DNA of 64,000 bases, taken from Nocardia sp. NBC_01730 (GTDB lineage: Bacteria > Actinomycetota > Actinomycetes > Mycobacteriales > Mycobacteriaceae). The notes beneath the pieces were generated by a model. The model made no database searches. It saw only the letters and a program-made list of their open reading frames with translations, and had not been told where the DNA came from. The stretch lies in contig NZ_CP109162.1 of assembly GCF_035920445.1 (NCBI RefSeq), positions 5,022,001 to 5,086,000 on the forward strand, read 5' to 3'. Of the stretch, positions 62,586-64,000 are shown one piece after another. A program made the translations under genes and the position numbers. The stretch's first letter is position 1. The number at the start of each line of letters is the position of its first letter.

Positions 62586-63287
62586 ATGTTCCTGCGCAAA
62601 ATCGCCACGGTGTCGACGCTTGCCATCGCGGTTACCGGCATCACGGCCGGAAATGTCAGTGCTGCTCCGCAGACCGAGAATGGCATGGTCGGCTACACCG
62701 CCACCACATCCGAAGAGAGCGCTGTCATTCAGATCGATTCGGGCTCCATGGACGTCGAGAACGGAATATTCGAAGTCAAAGCAGCCAACGGCACCGTACT
62801 CGCCGGCACCCCGCTGGAATTCCGAGTCGATGATTTCGTCTTCCCCATCGCCGCCGATATCAAAGGCCGGACCGCCACCCTCGCACCGCAATTCGACGTC
62901 GAGCATGCCGAGTACCGTCCGGTTGCCCTCCCCTTCGAAGATCAGGCTCAGTGGAAGTCGCCGTACGACCGTGAAGTCGCGGCATTCACTCGGCTCAAAG
63001 ACACCATCGCATCGGGGGCAGCGATCGGGACGACTGTCGGCGGCATCGGTGGCGGCATCGTCGGCTGCGTACTCGGCGGCATCGCAGGCGCCACCATCGC
63101 CGCCGCGACCATCGTCGGCATGTTCGGGCCGTTCATCCCGGCCGCTGCCGTCGGCTGCCTTGGTGGTGTCATGGCCGTAGGCGCACTCGGCACCCTCGCT
63201 GGTCAACTCTTCGTTACGGCACCCGTCGCCATCGCCGCCCTCGCCCAATACTTCACCACGATCAACTCCCCGTTCCCGAGTAAATGA
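62586..63287 (+). CDS. Secreted/membrane protein of a nocardial family (DUF8020-like)
   Basis: The 233-residue protein has a signal peptide (ATVSTLAIAVTGITAGNVSA, cleavage at SA-APQ). A beta-rich exported domain follows (TSEESAVIQIDSGSMDVENG, FEVKAANGTVLAGTPLEFRV, FPIAADIKGRTATLAPQFDV), then glycine-rich hydrophobic C-terminal segments (GAAIGTTVGGIGGGIVGCVL, GGVMAVGALGTLAGQLFV). The exported domain resembles a family I remember as DUF8020, which is frequent in Nocardia and Rhodococcus. The function is unknown. It is monocistronic. Confidence 0.72.
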   Translation: MFLRKIATVSTLAIAVTGITAGNVSAAPQTENGMVGYTATTSEESAVIQIDSGSMDVENGIFEVKAANGTVLAGTPLEFRVDDFVFPIAADIKGRTATLAPQFDVEHAEYRPVALPFEDQAQWKSPYDREVAAFTRLKDTIASGAAIGTTVGGIGGGIVGCVLGGIAGATIAAATIVGMFGPFIPAAAVGCLGGVMAVGALGTLAGQLFVTAPVAIAALAQYFTTINSPFPSK

Positions 63288-63590
63288 ACCGACCTGTGCC
63301 AACGCGCTCTGATCGCTTCTCCGGGCGTCCCCAACTGGTCCCCACACTGCCAGGCGTGGGCACGGTCGACGATCAGGGGCAGATCGGATGCCGTTCCCGA
63401 TGGAGCTGTGGGGATACCGATTTGCGACTGTCGTCAGCGTTGTCATCGGACTAGCGTGGGACCTGCGGCCGATAATGGGTTGGGGACAGGACTCCCGTAC
63501 GTCGGCACTGTCGATCTCCAACCTGCCCCGGTCTCCTTCAGGCAGATCGGGGATGGCGAACACGTTCGCTGTCGCTAGAAAGGAGCTGCC
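63288..63590. other. Non-coding stretch
   Basis: About 300 bases without a protein-like frame. The AAAGGAG ribosome binding site of the next gene lies at its right end. Confidence 0.4.
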
Positions 63591-63887
63591 GTGTTCATGG
63601 CAACCACATGCACTACTTCGCGTCGGACATTGGCCCGCGCAGCTGTCGCTGGCGCAATTGCTGCTGTGTCCCTGACAATATCGACGATTCCGGCCTCGGC
63701 CGATCCGGCGACGTCCGTCGCGGTCGGCACCGAAATCAGGCATGACCGTTGGGACGACCGTCCTGGCTTCCAGGGCAACGGCCCCGGCAAAGATTGGTGG
63801 GGGGATCACGACCGCGGTCGCGGCAATGATCCATTGTGGCGTCTGTTCCACAATCTCATACCGGGTGGCGTGTTCGGCAGCAGCTGA
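63591..63887 (+). CDS. Small secreted protein
   Basis: The 98-residue protein starts at GTG 63591 with AAAGGAG six bases upstream; an ATG two codons later is an alternative. A signal peptide (LARAAVAGAIAAVSLTISTI, cleavage at ASA-DPA) leads to a short mature part rich in Asp, Trp, Gly and Arg (HDRWDDRPGFQGNGPGKDWW), followed by PLWRLFHNLIPGGVFGSS. No family is recognised. The mature protein is only about 60 residues. Confidence 0.7.
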   Translation: MFMATTCTTSRRTLARAAVAGAIAAVSLTISTIPASADPATSVAVGTEIRHDRWDDRPGFQGNGPGKDWWGDHDRGRGNDPLWRLFHNLIPGGVFGSS

Positions 63888-63902
63888 TCGAGGTCACACA
63901 GC

Positions 63903-63940
63903 ACATCCGTCCGTCCGACCGTCTCGTGTCGGGCGGATGT
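63903..63940 (+). terminator. Hairpin after the last small secreted gene
   Basis: ACATCCGTCCG (63903-63913) pairs with CGGGCGGATGT (63930-63940) with one G-U pair, followed by CGTTTC, 15 bases past the stop. Confidence 0.6.
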
Positions 63941-64000
63941 CGTTTCTGCGCCAGAAGATCAGTCGACACCTGCGACCTCTGGGTTATGAGGTGAACAACC

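Overview
The window looks like chromosomal DNA from a mycolate-containing actinomycete, most probably a Nocardia. The reasons are high G+C codon use, many GTG starts, two MspA-type porin-family proteins, and gene order shared with Mycobacterium tuberculosis. A block equivalent to mprA-mprB-pepD-moaB2 lies at the left. A second block equivalent to Rv0946c-Rv0957 (purH, purN, two conserved membrane proteins, sucD, sucC, an M23 peptidase, uvrD1, chorismate mutase, pgi) lies in the middle. I recognised no rRNA, tRNA, CRISPR array, prophage or insertion sequence. All family assignments are from memory of sequence motifs; no database was searched.

Layout. 0-6 kb: a partial porin, then the envelope-stress two-component system MprAB with its HtrA protease PepD and a MoaB-like protein, all leftward, with matching 19-bp repeats in front of mprA and pepD. 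6-11 kb: a first conservon (cvnA-B-C-D) followed by an MHYT-like membrane protein. 12.8-15.8 kb: a divergent zinc-starvation locus with six ribosomal proteins lacking zinc ligands plus a CobW-type GTPase, around two Zur-like sites. 16.5-34.6 kb: the Rv0946c-Rv0957-like core block, interrupted at 26-27 kb by a MarR repressor divergent from a lipoprotein that carries a MarR-like domain. 34.6-36.1 kb: a small-molecule kinase and a broken TetR gene holding seven copies of a 16-bp repeat. 36.6-41.6 kb: a second conservon followed by an aminoglycoside-phosphotransferase-fold kinase.

41.7-54 kb is metabolic and regulatory: an AidB-like acyl-CoA dehydrogenase with its TetR regulator and divergent crotonase, a condensation-fold acyltransferase, a second MspA-like protein, a flavin/PNPOx-fold protein divergent from a MocR regulator, a disulfide oxidoreductase, a type B carboxylesterase and an Fpg/Nei glycosylase. 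54-56.3 kb holds cobF divergent from thyA-folA. 56.4-58.7 kb holds a cupin, a DyP peroxidase with an encapsulin-targeting tail, and the encapsulin shell gene. 59.4-61.3 kb is a three-gene operon with a class III aminotransferase, a 41-residue peptide resembling the start of S-adenosylmethionine decarboxylase, and an unknown protein. 61.4-62.2 kb is a decayed epoxide hydrolase/WYL regulator pair. The right end carries small secreted proteins and a 37-residue ORF with a strong ribosome binding site.

The most unusual items are the lipoprotein/MarR chimera with a shared operator, the repeat-expanded and twice-frameshifted TetR gene, the two conservons with different fifth genes, the 41-residue SpeD-like peptide, and the 37-residue ORF behind triple TTCAG repeats.
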